NCBI GenBank assembly: GCA_026182355.1
Contig: JAPFBL010000171.1
Span: forward strand, 1,178,001 to 1,242,000
Direction of reading: 5' to 3'
Source: Hermatobates lingyangjiaoensis
Taxonomy: Eukaryota; Arthropoda; Insecta; Hemiptera; Hermatobatidae
DNA: 64,000 nucleotides
The notes beneath the pieces are model-generated. The model saw nothing but the letters and a program-made list of their open reading frames with translations. It was not told where the DNA came from and did not search any database. Every line of letters starts with the position of its first letter. Position 1 is the stretch's first letter. A program made the translations under genes and the position numbers. Positions 24,596 through 36,702 of the stretch are shown here, piece by piece.

Positions 24596-25030
24596 TTATA
24601 TGCTTACCCTACTCATCATACTTTACTCCATCACTTTTTAATACTCTCTATTATCCCTCTCTACTCCTCTTCACACAGTCTCCCCTCTCTCTCTCTCTCT
24701 CTTGCTCACTCACCCACTCACTCTCTCTGTCTCCTACACACCTCTCTAACCTCTCCTGCCTTTTCTATCATTTCTTCTTTTCTCTTCTCTCTTATTTCTA
24801 TTATCTTTTACTTCTTTATTTCACTTCTCTTTCATTTCCTTTCTCGACATTTCCATTACATCTCTCATCTCTCCCCTTACCTCTCTCTTCCTTTCCCCCT
24901 CCTCTTTCTTTGTCATACCCCTTCTTTCTTATCACTCTTCTCCCCTCTCCTCTCCTTTTCTGCCTATCCCACCTCACCACCTCTTTCATCTCATTTCTGA
25001 CCTCTCCCTTTTTATCCTCAAACATTTATC
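24480..25030. repeat. CT-rich low-complexity tract
   Basis: (CT)n runs at 24540-24595 and 24684-24702 inside about 550 bp of polypyrimidine-rich sequence. Open frames on the minus strand (Arg/Lys/Glu-rich) are composition artefacts. Confidence 0.85.
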
Positions 25031-26750
25031 TTTATCACCCCATCAAATAGATGTGTTTGGTTGTTTGTTTTTAACGAGTACTATTCTAGAATTACAGTTT
25101 TAGAGCTGTTCGAGAAGCGAGAAGATTGATTTCTCTATAATTCTGTACCTATTTTAATTCCCGGAGTGCTTTACGTGATCAAGTTTGAAGTCGTAAACTT
25201 TACACTAGACAAGCTATTAGAGAAGTAACGTTTAACGAATACCTTGGATCATAGTCTCGTGACCCATAGCTTTTACGTCCTCCCTCAGAGAAGAGATGAA
25301 AAAGATTTTCTGAACTCCCACATGAAAATTAAAGATTCAAAGCTCCAATTGTCTGTACTAAAGGACAGCATACTAAACGTCAGCACTGTCGTCTTGATAT
25401 AAACATTCGCACTAGCCAGGATCTCCACGTCTACTAAAAATCGTTTGAGTAGAAGACTGTAATACCCGTAAATATTTGTCAAAGGCAGGCTTTGATTCAG
25501 TTTTGGAATTCTCTGCAGATACCAGCAAATTTTTATCAAACAAGTATCCCACATTTCAATGTAAGCGAATTTAAGATACGCGAGTATCACAACTGTGACA
25601 CTCCTCTGTGAAAGTCTTCTGTTAAGCTCAACTTAAACTTAACTGTAAGTACAGTACTTGTGACAGCGTTTGACAAATCATAAAGAAGTTTGAAATATAA
25701 ACAATTCCAAGCTATGACATACAGTCCTTAAGCACTATCAAATCATGTAAAAGATATTCTGTCATGCAAATGAGTTTTAAACGATTTTTAAATACCATTA
25801 AATTTTAAATCCATTGAAATGTGTTTTACGGTTTAAAAGTTTCCCCTATTGAGGCTGACCATATTGACTAAGCTAACCAAGCGGAATAAATTAAATAAAA
25901 ATTGATTATTGATGTGCTTTATACATATTTATTCCTTTAAAATAAAGATATACCTTTACAAAATGAATCGAGAGTAACAAATTTATTTCATAAGAAAAAT
26001 AAATATTTAGGAATTAAACTTCATAAAAACATGAATTTCTTGCTTAAAATGTTTAACTGACAACTACGTGATAAAATTTGAAAGTTTAACTCATTCAAAA
26101 GTGTTTACTTTTATATAAAAAGGAAATATTATTTTTCTCAATAATCAGATATAACAATATAACAGATTTTATGAAATTCACTGAAATCAGAGTTATCCAA
26201 ATATTCTATCACACAGTTCAACTTTTTATTAATTATATACAACTCAAAATATTTAAATATTCAAAGTATTCAAAATTCTGAAAAAGTCCAACTGAATTCA
26301 TTAAAACTAAAACTAGCACAGGGAACATATCACAAGCAACTACTTACTATTATTGATATATCAAATAGCAGTTCTTTATGATGAGAAGGCCAGAAGAGAA
26401 GATGATCTCTTGATTAGTACCTAACGCTATTCATATATATATATAAATATATATATAAAACTCACTTATAATTATGAGTGAAACAGTAACGCAGAGCAGT
26501 CGTTTTGGTTGACATATCTTGACCATATTTTTCATTTTCTTACCATGGTTAACCCGTCTGATATATGTAAAACGGATATAAAAAACATTGCTGTGTAAAA
26601 AGACTGACGAATGATATAAATTTAGTTGATAGAAACGAAATACATACGGGGGATCATAAAAACTAATTAGTGTATTTCAACTCCGTTGTTATCAGGTAAA
26701 GAGATGTGTGTCCTCGCTTGTCTCCGGAGCGGCTCACACCTTGTGCCTGA
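25030..26750. other. AT-rich stretch, no gene seen
   Basis: A 101-codon minus-strand frame (25285-25590) has no recognisable features. Short (AT)n at about 26432-26458. Confidence 0.5.
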
Positions 26751-26784
26751 TAACAATGCAGATATATATATATATATATATATA

Positions 26785-26885
26785 TATTCAGTTGGGTTTT
26801 TGACTCTGACGAAGACCACTTGCTACGGTTGAAAGATCTTAGTCTTGTTTTCCCATTTTCATATTGTAGTTTGATCATTGATATA
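26785..26885 (+). mobile_element. Family D single arm
   Basis: Sense unit: TCAGTTGGGTTTTTGACT, CUGACGA, AGACC...GGUU, GAAAGAUCUUAGUC, and on to GTTTGATCATTG, between two (AT)n tracts. GACU before CUGACGA pairs with AGUC after the AGAUCU palindrome. Stem II is mildly mutated. Confidence 0.7.
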
Positions 26886-26889
26886 TATA

Positions 26890-28015
26890 TATATACTTAA
26901 AATTCGAAAAAACGATCCAAACTGGACGCAAATCATTCACAAACGAAGAAAAGCAACACACAGAGAAAGAGACACACTTACAAACCAAATTTCGGATGAT
27001 CCGTCTTCAGGAGAAAAGAGAGAAAGGCGACCAAGCACGCCGGAAACACAACGGCAGGAAACCGTCCCGGCAACCGACCGTGCTGCCACGCGCGCCCGGT
27101 TTCAGAAGTAATGAATAAGACGATCAAAGAAAATTAATATTAAAATTAAAATTAAGAATTAAAAAACAGTTCTGGTTGATTGAAGGTAAAATAAACAGCA
27201 GGAAGATAAATGAAGTATAAAAAGGAAACCGTGAAAAATACCTAAAAGCATGAAAAAGGAAGATAACAGAGTGGGTAAGGCGATGAGAAACAAATGAAAA
27301 TACAAGGAAAGAACAATTAAAAATAAAAGAATAATATAAAATAAATAAATAATTAAAGCAATTTAAAAAATAGGAATAAAAAAAATAAAATAAAATAAAT
27401 TAGATAAAATAAAAATAATAAATAAATGTTAAATAAAAAAAATATATATATAAATAAATAAAATAAAAATAAAAATATTTATCGCTTTTTTTTTTTTAAA
27501 TTTATTTATTATTTTTATTTTATCTAATTTATTTTATTTTATTTTTTTTATTCCTATTTTTTAAATTGCTTTAATTATTTATTTATTTTATATTATACTT
27601 TTATTTTAATTGTTCTTATCCTTTATTTTCATTTGTTTCTCATCACCTTACCCACTCTGTTATCTTCCTTTTTCATGCTTTTAGGTATTTTTCACGGTAT
27701 TCCTTTTTACTTCATTTATCTTCTGCTGTTTATTTTACCTTCAATCAACCAGAACTGCTTTCTTAATTCTTAATTTTAATTTTAATATTAATTTTCTTCT
27801 GATCGTCTCTACTTCATTACTTCCTGAACCGGGCGCGCGTGCAGCACGGTCGGTTCCGGGACGGTTTCCTGCCGTTGTGTTTCCGGCGTGCTTGGTCGCC
27901 CTTTCTCTTTTTTCTCCTGAAGACGGATCATCCGAAAATTTGAGTTTGTAAGTGTGTCTCTTTTTGTGTGTTGCTTTTCTTCGTTTGTGAACTGATATAT
28001 ATATATTATATATAT
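26890..28015. repeat. 1.1-kb palindrome made of PLE family C tails
   Basis: Arms of roughly 520-550 bp meet near 27485. Each contains the family C terminal tail, hammerhead core (26986-27013 minus; 27914-27944 plus), a GC-rich block (GCGCGCCCGG / CCGGGCGCGC) and a long AT-rich 3' UTR. Divergence between the arms is only a few percent by eye. No coding sequence. Both outer ends are 3' ends and lie against (AT)n tracts. Confidence 0.85.
27914..27944 (+). ncRNA. Candidate type I hammerhead ribozyme, PLE family C
   Basis: CUC (27914-27916), CUGAAGA (27917-27923), C, stem GGAU/AUCC, GAA, AAUU, U (H17), GAG (27942-27944). CUC and GAG close stem I. The same arrangement is at 38284-38314 (plus), 38175-38205 (minus) and 41129-41159 (minus). 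Confidence 0.55.
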
Positions 28016-28026
28016 ATATATATATA

Positions 28027-28250
28027 TGAAGTTTAAACCACAATGGAAAAAGGAAAACAATAGAAAAAAAATGCTCTGAGGCCTTTCAATGTATGGCATC
28101 AGACAGCAAACAAAGTAAAAACTGAGTTTTACTTTCTCTCTCTGATGACATATATTGAAAAGCCTCAGAGCATTTTTTTCCATTGTTCTCCTTTTTCCAT
28201 TGTGGTTTTTAAACTTCATTGATTGCATCACATGTTTATTTATTATGATT
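28027..28250. mobile_element. Family G palindromic pair
   Basis: Arms share AAACCACAATGGAAAAAGGA / TCCTTTTTCCATTGTGGTTT. The right arm ends TTCATTGATTGCATCACATG, resembling the family D end. The right arm carries CUGAUGA (28142-28148), GAA, AAGCCU, C, AGAG; CUCU before the core pairs with AGAG. The left arm preserves the palindrome AGGCCU intact. No coding sequence. Confidence 0.75.
28138..28170 (+). ncRNA. Candidate hammerhead ribozyme, family G
   Basis: CUCU / AGAG close stem I perfectly; CUGAUGA, a very short weak stem II, GAA, an AGGCCU-type stem III (one base mutated here), H17 = C. Stem II is the weak point, so catalytic competence is uncertain. Confidence 0.45.
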
Positions 28251-28714
28251 TTTCTGCATATATATGAGAAGTTCAGAAATACGATGAAAAAATTTGGTTA
28301 CAATTACTGGTTCTACTTGTGGTTTCAATTTAACTGTACAAGTTGAAATGTTAGGTGTTGATTTGTATTTCACATATATTCTTGAAAATCTATATATAAA
28401 TATATATTACGACACAGTATAAACGAGATTCTAAAAAATCAATGAAACATTCCTTTTTCTAGCTCAAATAATAAATTGTTCTCCTTAGATGCAATATTTA
28501 AACATATATATAATACTTGAACGATAAATATAAAACTATCGTATCAGACAAAAAAAATGAGAAATAAACTTCTATATTCACAAACAAAAAATATAAAGTG
28601 TGTTTTTCTATTGCATTAGAATTTCGAATTTATTTCTGGACATTATACAAATCAATGATTGTATTTGGCATTATGACATCGGAGAGAACACGTCAGTTTA
28701 CTGATATAGAATAA

Positions 28715-30830
28715 AAAAATTTGGAGTGGCCTGCACTCAATTCGACTATAAGTAAAAATAATATTGAACTTCTTGGGTACATAATATATAATAATGTCTA
28801 AATAAGATATAAATGTCTAAATGGCAGATGTTTACTCGAATTTCTGGGGGTAGCACACATAGTGATTGATCCGGTTATCAATATACTCGTACACGCTCAT
28901 TCTTGTATATCACATAACTGATGCATATGATATCATTGGTATACCACAGCAGTAATAACACTTTTATAAAGCCAAAGTGAAGATTTCTTATTACGAAATA
29001 ATCTCTCTTACAGGAAAGTGTGTTTTTTTGTTCCTAAACGAGTGAATCTCTTACATGGCCATTTGCAACATTACATGGAAGTGGATCTGTTACATTTGAT
29101 GTAGTCTATCTGATCTACATTAAAGATTTAAGCCGTCGTTTTCCCTTTAAGACTTCGAAATATTCCTATTTTGATAAATGACAGAAATATGTAAGAAAAA
29201 TGTCAAAGTCATCGGAATCAATGAAGAATTAGCTTAAAATTAGTCTCCACTTTGTAAATTTATATGTAAACAATATAAATAAATGTAAACAAATATAGCA
29301 GGTGAACTATTAATCCAGCATGAATGTTCAGTTTTCATAGCTTCATTACTCTTTACCGTAATTGAAATCTCGTGAATTTTTTTATAAATAGTTATTTTTT
29401 TCCAATTTTCTGACAAAATTTCATTGTTTTTTAATAAGCCGTTTAGCGTCAATAAAACATTTTCTGAAAACAAAAATTGTACACTAACGCCCCTTTGGCT
29501 AATGTTTTTTTGATACAAATCACCTCATCTTATCCCCTAATAATGTTCAATTTTTGGTATAACTTCACTTTGATCCGTCAAACGGTATGGCTTGTATCTT
29601 ACTCATAAGCTTTTAAATTGAATTATAAGTAAAAGTTTATACATTTTATTGAAAACAAAATATTTCCAGTAGCTTTAAAACTCAGATGCTTTTTTCAGTA
29701 ACTGATTTTGTTGGTATCTATAATGATAACTAAATTTCAAGTCTCTAGAGTTTGTAGTTTAGGAGAAAAAAACAGTCTAAAAACACATATGGCAAAAAAA
29801 AAGACTTTCCAAAAATGATAATATCAACAAATATAAAATATACGATAATATTGTATCTACATACAAATCTTTTGTGTTTAAATTATTTCTTACTAGTTAA
29901 AATTCATTATTAAGTTACATATTAATAATTAATAATGATAATTAATTAATATACTATTAACTGAAAATTAAATAAAATAAAACACAACAAAACTCTATAA
30001 ATAAAAGAAAGGTTTTTCTCTGTACATTGCTTAGAACTGAATGATTTTAAGTAATCTTTACAGTTTGTACATTAGAGAAACCGAATTAACCCTTAGAAAA
30101 ATTTCTGTCTGTTTGTTTGCTCAAAAATTTTGTGATAAGCAAACTCAGTCACCATAAGTCATAGCGAGCTGAAATCTACGACAGTAGATTTGAGTACGTC
30201 CAACTTAAAAGATAAGATTTGAATGGAAATTCGACGTAGAAGCTAAGTTATTGACTTTTAAGCTGTGTTTGGCTAGCTACACAGATATACAAGTATATAG
30301 CTAAAAATATGCAAGTAGTAAATGTCTGATACTGTAGCAAGTAGGTATTGTTAGTTGATTATAATTCCGTTTGCGTCTATCATAATTTGCTGTCTTTAAA
30401 TAAGTGAATCCTACCTACCCGCGTACTAAATAAGAAGTATTTCCAGAATAAAATCAAATTTGAGCTCAGTATCTAAAGCTTCAAAAGAAACTCAAAATCT
30501 AATGACAGTTATGAGCTCCATTAACAATAACATTTTCGACAATTCTTTAAATTCTAATAATATTTGCATGCATAATTGCTCCCAAACAATAGGGCTCATC
30601 TACACTATAAGGCCCATTTTTGTTTAAAATATCAATTTAATCTATCAAAGATTCTGGACTGTAGCATAGCCTCTAACTTTGGATACCCACCCACCCACAT
30701 ACACATACACACACACAGACATCATCGAAAAACCTTCATAAAACGACTTCTAGGACCTCAAAATATGTAATTCCGTCAAAATGTCGAGATTAATGTCGCG
30801 TTCACTATACTTTACTTATATAAAAATAAA
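28715..30830 (+). mobile_element. Dispersed element R1, copy 2 with ~745-bp insertion
   Basis: Parallel to 18850-20505: start TGGAGTGGCCTGCACTC, a shared interior (for example AATATTTCC, AGCCGTTTAG, CAAACGGTATGGCTTGTAT), and the end CACTATACTTTACTTATA. Relative to copy 1 it has about 745 bp of extra AT-rich sequence between about 29815 and 30562. Confidence 0.65.
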
Positions 30831-31429
30831 AAATATTGAATATATTTCATTAGTTTTATAAAACCCATATAATGTTTAGTGCTGATAGACAAATCAGATA
30901 ATTATGTTAAAATTAAGTGTAACTGGCTGATATTATTTAGAAAATAATATAAGACATAATTGTGCAAAGCCAAAAAATATATTTATTATTTGGGAATATA
31001 TTGATTATTGACAGGAAGAAATAGAGAAATATTTTTCATCGCCACAAATCACATTCATACATTGATCATTCCTGCAGACAATATTTGGAATTGTTTACAG
31101 TTAGCTGGAAGAACCTTTTTATTTTATCTCTGCCTACGCTTTTTGTTTAACATACTTCTGCGTGTCTCCAGAGTATTAGATTTTTGTATTTAATAAGCAT
31201 GTAATTTATTTCCTTGTATACTATCCTAGATGAGCATATTCTTTTCCAAGATTCTGTAATATGGTATTATTGAAAACTATATACTTATATTTTGACTTAT
31301 ATTTACATTAAACCTTAAATCTTCCTTGAATTAATATTTTTTTTTTTTTGATATTTTATGATCTCTAAATATTTATTATTTCAGTCTGACAAGGATAAAT
31401 AGTGGTTGAAGTATTTTAGAACTTCATAC

Positions 31430-31447
31430 CGTTGTTATATATATATA

Positions 31448-31498
<51 letters not shown>

Positions 31499-31505
31499 AA
31501 TATAT
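31430..31505. repeat. (AT)n tracts
   Basis: Interrupted dinucleotide AT runs immediately left of a family D copy. Confidence 0.9.
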
Positions 31506-31680
31506 ATAAATTATATATAAAGATTTCACATAAACACGTGAAATAACAATCAATGATCAAACCATCGAATAAGAAACTGGGAAAACAAGACTAAGATCTT
31601 TCAACCGTAACAAGGGGTTTTCGTCAGAGTCAAAAACCCAACTTCTTTTTGTAGTTTGATCATTGATTTTTATATATATA
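31505..31680. mobile_element. Family D inverted pair, right arm mostly lost
   Basis: Reverse arm with the complete outward tail (AGATTTCACATAAACACGTG, ATCAATGATCAAACC) and reverse core, joined to a short right end TTTGATCATTGATTTTTATA. (AT)n runs flank both sides. Confidence 0.7.
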
Positions 31681-31734
31681 TATATAATACAATACAATAT
31701 GCATTATTATATCCATATTGTATTGTATACAAAA

Positions 31735-31800
31735 CAAAAACAGACTTTGATATTTCGACGAACTGTTTTCATCCGGGGAGTAGGTCTGATGTATAGATAT
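31735..31800 (-). mobile_element. Short PLE-like tail
   Basis: Minus strand CGGAUGA, then a stem region, GAAAUAUC and AAAGUCUG: same layout as the PLE tails, with the first core base pair changed. About 60 bp remain. Confidence 0.4.
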
Positions 31801-31828
31801 GTATATATGAATATATAAGTGCATTTAA

Positions 31829-31853
31829 TATATATATATATATATATATATAT

Positions 31854-31924
<71 letters not shown>

Positions 31925-31945
31925 GTGTGTGCGTGTGAGTGTGTT
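31829..31945. repeat. (AT)n followed by (GT)n microsatellite
   Basis: (AT)n at 31829-31853 then about 85 bp of (TG)n with few interruptions. Confidence 0.95.
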
Positions 31946-32388
31946 TAGGAAAGGAGAGAAAGATAAATAATGCATATAAAACAGAAGAAATTCTTAAAAG
32001 AAGTGATAAAAATATTAGTATTAAAAAATATTATTAGCATTAAAAAATACCACAATCGCAAAACGGAACAAAAAAGAGGTTACTTCTGATAATACTGTTT
32101 ATAGTTTGTTTACTCCTTTTGACAGATTTATTGATTATATTAATATTTTGTTTACTTGTTCATACAAACTATTAAGTATCTTTGGATCCAATTTGAATAT
32201 ATATATTGTTTTGGATGAAATAAATCTTTAAAATATAGATATTCCGTTGTTGATTGTAATTATGAACATACGCCAACACAGAATGACGACATTTTTAAGA
32301 AAGCTGGAATTAATATAAAAATACTAAATTGTATTCACTAAATATACAATATAAGAATTGGCAAATAGTGGGCAAAAGATAGACTTAC

Positions 32389-32610
32389 CGAAGATAAGAA
32401 CTTGGAGTCAGCCTGCGCTTGATGTAAGAGGTGGTGGTGGTGACGAATATGAGGAGGCGGCGTCGTGGCACCAAGTCGCTGCAGGAGACTGTCGAGGCTG
32501 CGGTAGGCGGGGGCGGTGGCAGCAAGTGGCGTGGGTGGTGTCGAAGAGGTCGCGATAGAGGCGTCAAAGCAGGCCAGGAAAAGAGCAGCCCAAAGAATGG
32601 GTGAAAACAT
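32389..32610 (-). CDS. Candidate first coding exon of a secreted or membrane protein
   Basis: Minus strand ATG at 32608-32610 opens 74 codons that end at TCG|GTAAGT, a perfect consensus donor (32383-32388). The N-terminus looks like a signal peptide: MFSPILWAALFLACFDASIA, with a hydrophobic core and small residues before a likely cleavage site. The rest is Thr/Pro/Ala-rich, then YRSLDSLLQRLGATTPPPHI, a four-His run and HQAQADSKFLSS. An in-frame stop (TAG) lies about 70 bases upstream of the ATG, and no other in-frame ATG intervenes. The segment is a GC-rich island in AT-rich DNA, typical of a 5' exon. I do not recognise the protein, and no downstream exon was found at lower coordinates, so the next intron may be long. 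Confidence 0.5.
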
Positions 32611-32770
32611 CGCGTGCGACTTGTTCTGTGTGAGGCGTCGTGCAGACAATATCAGACGGTCCGAGCCATGCTAGAAGCACACTGCCGGCTCTCTGATTAA
32701 CCATCCCCTCCACCCAACCAGCCCCCCACCCCGGCGTCACACAATCAACAGCCAAATTCAAAAGGCATTC
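32611..32770 (-). promoter_or_regulatory. Putative 5' leader and promoter region of the 32389-32610 exon
   Basis: GC-rich sequence continuing upstream of the ATG, with a short upstream frame (M-A-R-T-V then stop) and a longer alternative frame that overlaps the coding exon. No TATA box or clear initiator-DPE pair could be assigned. Confidence 0.3.
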
Positions 32771-33035
32771 ATTACACTCACCATTTCACCAATCATCAGA
32801 TTACCTAAAAGTTCAATGATGCAGTCAGACTCCCGTTTGGGCAAACTGCCTCACAGAGTCAACAGAAAAACTCAAAATGCTTTCATTACACTGAAGATTT
32901 CACCAATCATCACATTACCTTAAAACACATGGCAGAATCACTCTACAACATGTATGATGTACTGTTGTAGTACATCAAACTAACATAATTCAATCAAAAA
33001 GAAAATGCAGCATTTTTTCACTACACTGAACATGT
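32755..33035. repeat. Imperfect direct repeats upstream of the candidate exon
   Basis: Blocks at about 32748-32812 and 32860-32925 share TCAACAG, CATTCATTACACT-like text, ATTTCACCAATCATCA and ATTACCT. A weaker third block lies at about 32990-33030. Spacing is about 112 bp. Confidence 0.6.
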
Positions 33036-33589
33036 ATCCGCAACAAGCTAGCTTACTATCAAAGACTCACCGTTACTGTTTTTCCTTCCATTAAATAGTT
33101 ATTAAAATACTATACAATTTTACCTAATATACTATTTAAACGATTTAAATATTTACATACTACACTCACATTTTGAAACACTATGAGCCTATCCAAAATG
33201 CCTGTCAAAATAGGCAAATAGGTCGTTTTCTTTGAGGTATAAATCTGTACAATAAATATTTTGTGATCAAGACAACTTTTAAAAAATAAGTTACTTATAA
33301 CAAATAAACCCATTAGTATACCAATGTGTAGTCAATTAATTAATTATTTTTACTAATGCAGCTAACACATTTCACTATTATGATACTGACCACTCAAATA
33401 TCCTTATCATTTGTGAGCGGAAATGTTTACCCACTCAGTCCCACCACTCCTGATAATTACAAGGATCTTAATATATTTCAAAACAAGTTAAAATTGAGAC
33501 TGACTATAAACAGTTAGTTCATTATTTTTCAAAACCAGATAAATACAAAGATGGGGAAAACAAGAGTAGCAATTAATAGGAAGATGATA

Positions 33590-34330
33590 CATAGCAAAGA
33601 GCAGGTATGTATGGGAAGGAGTTGCAGATTAGAAGAAAAACGTATAGGGGGAAGGAAGGAGAAGCATCCAGACGATAACGGCATCGCGACAGCTAAAGCA
33701 AACCTAAGTCCACAATAACCAGCTACAGCTAGCTTCGTCCAAATAAATCATAATCTGATAAGCCAGATAACACTAGAAATAAAAAAAAAGGCGCTAGTCG
33801 GAAGAAGAATAGAGGTGCGCGACCGAGTGTACTTACCACACACGGACACCAGTCTAAGATCGGAAACCTAAATGTAGCAGCTACAGCAGCTGTTGAGCCA
33901 CCACAGAGAAAGGGAAGTCTTAAAAAATACAGGTGTTGGGTGCACGAGGCCAGAAAGACGGCAATCCCATAGACCAGGATGCGCTGAGCAAAACTACCAA
34001 CGGCAGAGGACGAACCAAAAACACAACAACCCTACAAAGCCCCGCAAGGGAAGTCTTGAAAAAGGCAGGCATTAGTCACATCTGACCAATAAGGGTGGAC
34101 TGCTACCCAAGACTCCGCGCGAACGAATGGACTTTCCAACCCCGGACGCCAGCCTAGGTTAGCCCAGCGCCCAGGTTGTGCCTTTCTTAGTTCACACCAT
34201 GAGGGAACAACGACCCAGGTGTGATAAGCCCCCCCACCACGACAAGGTGAAGGCACATCGGGGGGGAGAGGACCTTAAGATGGAAGTTCCAAGTCTATAC
34301 GATGTCAGGTACTCATTAAAGATCCCCTAC
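33590..34330 (-). repeat. Repeat-like, GC-richer segment; possible LINE leader
   Basis: Minus strand begins CCTTGTCGTGGTGGGGGGGC near 34240, which from memory resembles the 5' leaders of some RTE-type LINEs, then GC-rich text to about 34080. AGGGAAGTCTTAAAAAA and AGGGAAGTCTTGAAAAA recur at 33911 and 34048, about 137 bp apart, so it contains an internal duplication. No reverse transcriptase sequence present. Confidence 0.35.
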
Positions 34331-34339
34331 TCTAAATAA

Positions 34340-36065
34340 ATTTGCGTTAGACAAAATGCGCATTGTGTAGTATTAAAAAGAGCAAATTTTCGGCTTCTGT
34401 GTGTTCCCCTGTGGGAAGCCACTGCATTCTAACCTAAAATGACCTTTACTTCCTCAAATACTACTTCTGAAGCGTAATACAAGAGAGTTTGCTGTTCTAA
34501 CTTGACCCTTCGCTGTACAGTCTTCAGTTGTGTAATGTTTTTCAAACAACAAACTTATTAAAAGTAATAATGATAAATCGTCTGCATTATGAGAATAAAT
34601 TTATTACAAACACATCGTCCTACTCATATTTTTATACGACTGTTTTATTTTATTTTCACCTTAAGCTGCATTTTTGTAACTTTTCTCAAAAAATATTTTC
34701 AAAAAAATAAGTGATGTTCATAGAATGACAAATAGTTTTGATATTTTTATGATTAAGTCACTATTATTTTACGTCATTAGGTTCTAAATTAATAAAATTG
34801 TAAATATTTACTCAAAATTTAATTAAAGATAAAACAAGCCATATTATTGCTTTCCGGTAGTTACAAGGGAAGGTTACAATTTAGTAGGATATACATTATA
34901 AGAACTACTAAACACTTAGCCATCACCCACTAAGTTAACAGTACTAAATTTTAGTTATTTTTACATCAGAAAAGTATGTAACAAAACTACTAAAAAGTCT
35001 TGAAGCTCGAAATCAGTTTCTATTGTATCTCCATCTCTCTTCCACTTATATCGAATGATGCTGCACTAAGCACCAGTCTTTCTATCTATGACACCCGAAG
35101 TCTCATTCAACTATTTATTTATGGTTGTAGACTCTGAATTGTTCTTTTTTTTTTTAATCTAGTGGCCTGAAAGACTGCACTATCTTGCATCTTGTCCATA
35201 GGGGGTGGTGCACATTGTGGAAGAAAGTTCCTGCTCAAATGACGTCGACCAACAACGCATGTTCTCAGAACCTAACGATTCTCCACTCACTAGTCATCTA
35301 AAAACTTTTCTTAAGTTCTTCTATCAATAACGTTTTCACAACAACATGAACTTCCAACAATACAGCCGGATTTCAGAAATCCTCAGTAAGTTTGGTGACA
35401 GACTCCTGGTTTTTTTTTTTTTTTTTTTGTATGATGCCATGTTCAATAAACAGGTGTAAAATAACCAGTCTTTTGTCATTTACTCTTTCAATGTGTTACC
35501 TCTGCTTAAATAATTTCCAATGGTAAAACCCCTCTTTGTCTACTTTGTCAGTTTCTATTCAGTTGACAGCATAAATGGTCCCAGCCCATTAATCCGATTA
35601 TTCGAGCATAATTTTAAAAATAAGAACAGGCCACAACCCTGTAAAATTTGAAAGAGAAGAGACAATATTCTTTTCTATTTCTTTAGAATCTTCTTTTTCG
35701 TCTACAATAGTACTTCAAGTACAGCCTACCTGGCCACTTCTACCAATTCAGTTCTAATAAGTGTCGAGCAAAACCACCTCAACTAGAAGATCTGTCAGAT
35801 TCCAGGTCCCTGGGAATTATACACCAAACATTTAATCTAACCCCAATTGTGAACGAATGCTCTTAGTATGACTTTTTGTATCCACATAAGGATCGTAGTT
35901 TGGTCGTCCCAAAAAATAAATTTACCAAATGAATGAATTGTTTTTTATAATAGCCAGTAAAAGTGCTACTATTGAATCTGCAAGTAATAAATACAGCAGC
36001 GTGGCTATGCTATTTTACGTTTACTCGTTGAGTTATTCTTGACCTTACAAAGCACAAGAAAGACG
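34340..36065. other. No recognised gene
   Basis: AT-rich with a T-run at 35411-35429. Balanced-composition text at 35030-35860 could be decayed transposon sequence but gives no readable domain. Confidence 0.4.
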
Positions 36066-36069
36066 TAAT

Positions 36070-36200
36070 TCGTAATCCGAGGGACGACGTGCTCAGATTT
36101 ATTCACTTCCCGCGTGAATAAATCGAGGGCCAGGTGGGGATCGAACCCCGGTCCTATCAGTTCAGAGGCGAGCACGTAACACTGAGCTTGCCTGACCCCC
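36070..36200 (-). repeat. tRNA-derived SINE
   Basis: 36127-36198 (minus) is a 72-nt tRNA-like body. The acceptor stem GGGTCAG pairs with CTGGCCC over seven pairs (one GU). The A box lies around AAGCTCAGTGTTACG, and the B box reads GGTTCGATCCC. An anticodon-loop-like CTCTGAA would read CTG, but the anticodon stem does not pair and the T stem is short, so it is not a working tRNA. A hairpin GATTTATTCAC / GTGAATAAATC follows at about 36095-36124, then a SINE-like body. Confidence 0.65.
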
Positions 36201-36702
36201 AAGAGTTTCGTATCCGCACTTTATCTTCATATAATCAACATTTGTACCTAAAGTATACTCAAATTCACACTCTTAATGTAACTGTTTCAGCATTACATAG
36301 GTATATTGTGCTAAAAACAGCTCCAAAGAAATAGCTTGTTTTTTCAAGTAATACTAAAGAGTGCACACTACTGTTCACACGACTGGTTCAAGTACCAGTC
36401 ATTCAAATACCACATTAAATTGATTATTAAATTTTGACTTATAGATATTTACTGAGATTTTTTTCAATAAATTAAAGGTAAACATATCTCATAAAATGAA
36501 GGAAAAGTTAAAAGTTGATTTTTTTAAAAATTTCCCAATAAACAAATATATGCAAAAAATTTATAATGAAAGGTACTAATCATTCGATAATATTATATTA
36601 GTAATATAATATTACATTACAACTCTTTTCTTTTACAAATATTAGAAAAGCGGGAATAAATATGATTTCTTTATGTACTCTATTATTTCTTTCTATATTA
36701 TA

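Noticed and set aside
32358..32761. Other frames in the GC island (plus-strand Gly/Arg-rich; minus-strand Thr/Pro-rich alternatives)
   Set aside because: The frame with signal peptide, upstream stop and consensus donor explains the island better; the others are shadows.
34060..34260. Possible snRNA or 5S rRNA because of GC-rich hairpin-like text
   Set aside because: I could not match U1, U2 or 5S landmarks; the GTCGTGGTGGGGG block fits a repeat leader better.
36127..36198. Functional tRNA gene
   Set aside because: Anticodon stem does not pair and the T stem is short; upstream and downstream sequence fits a SINE.
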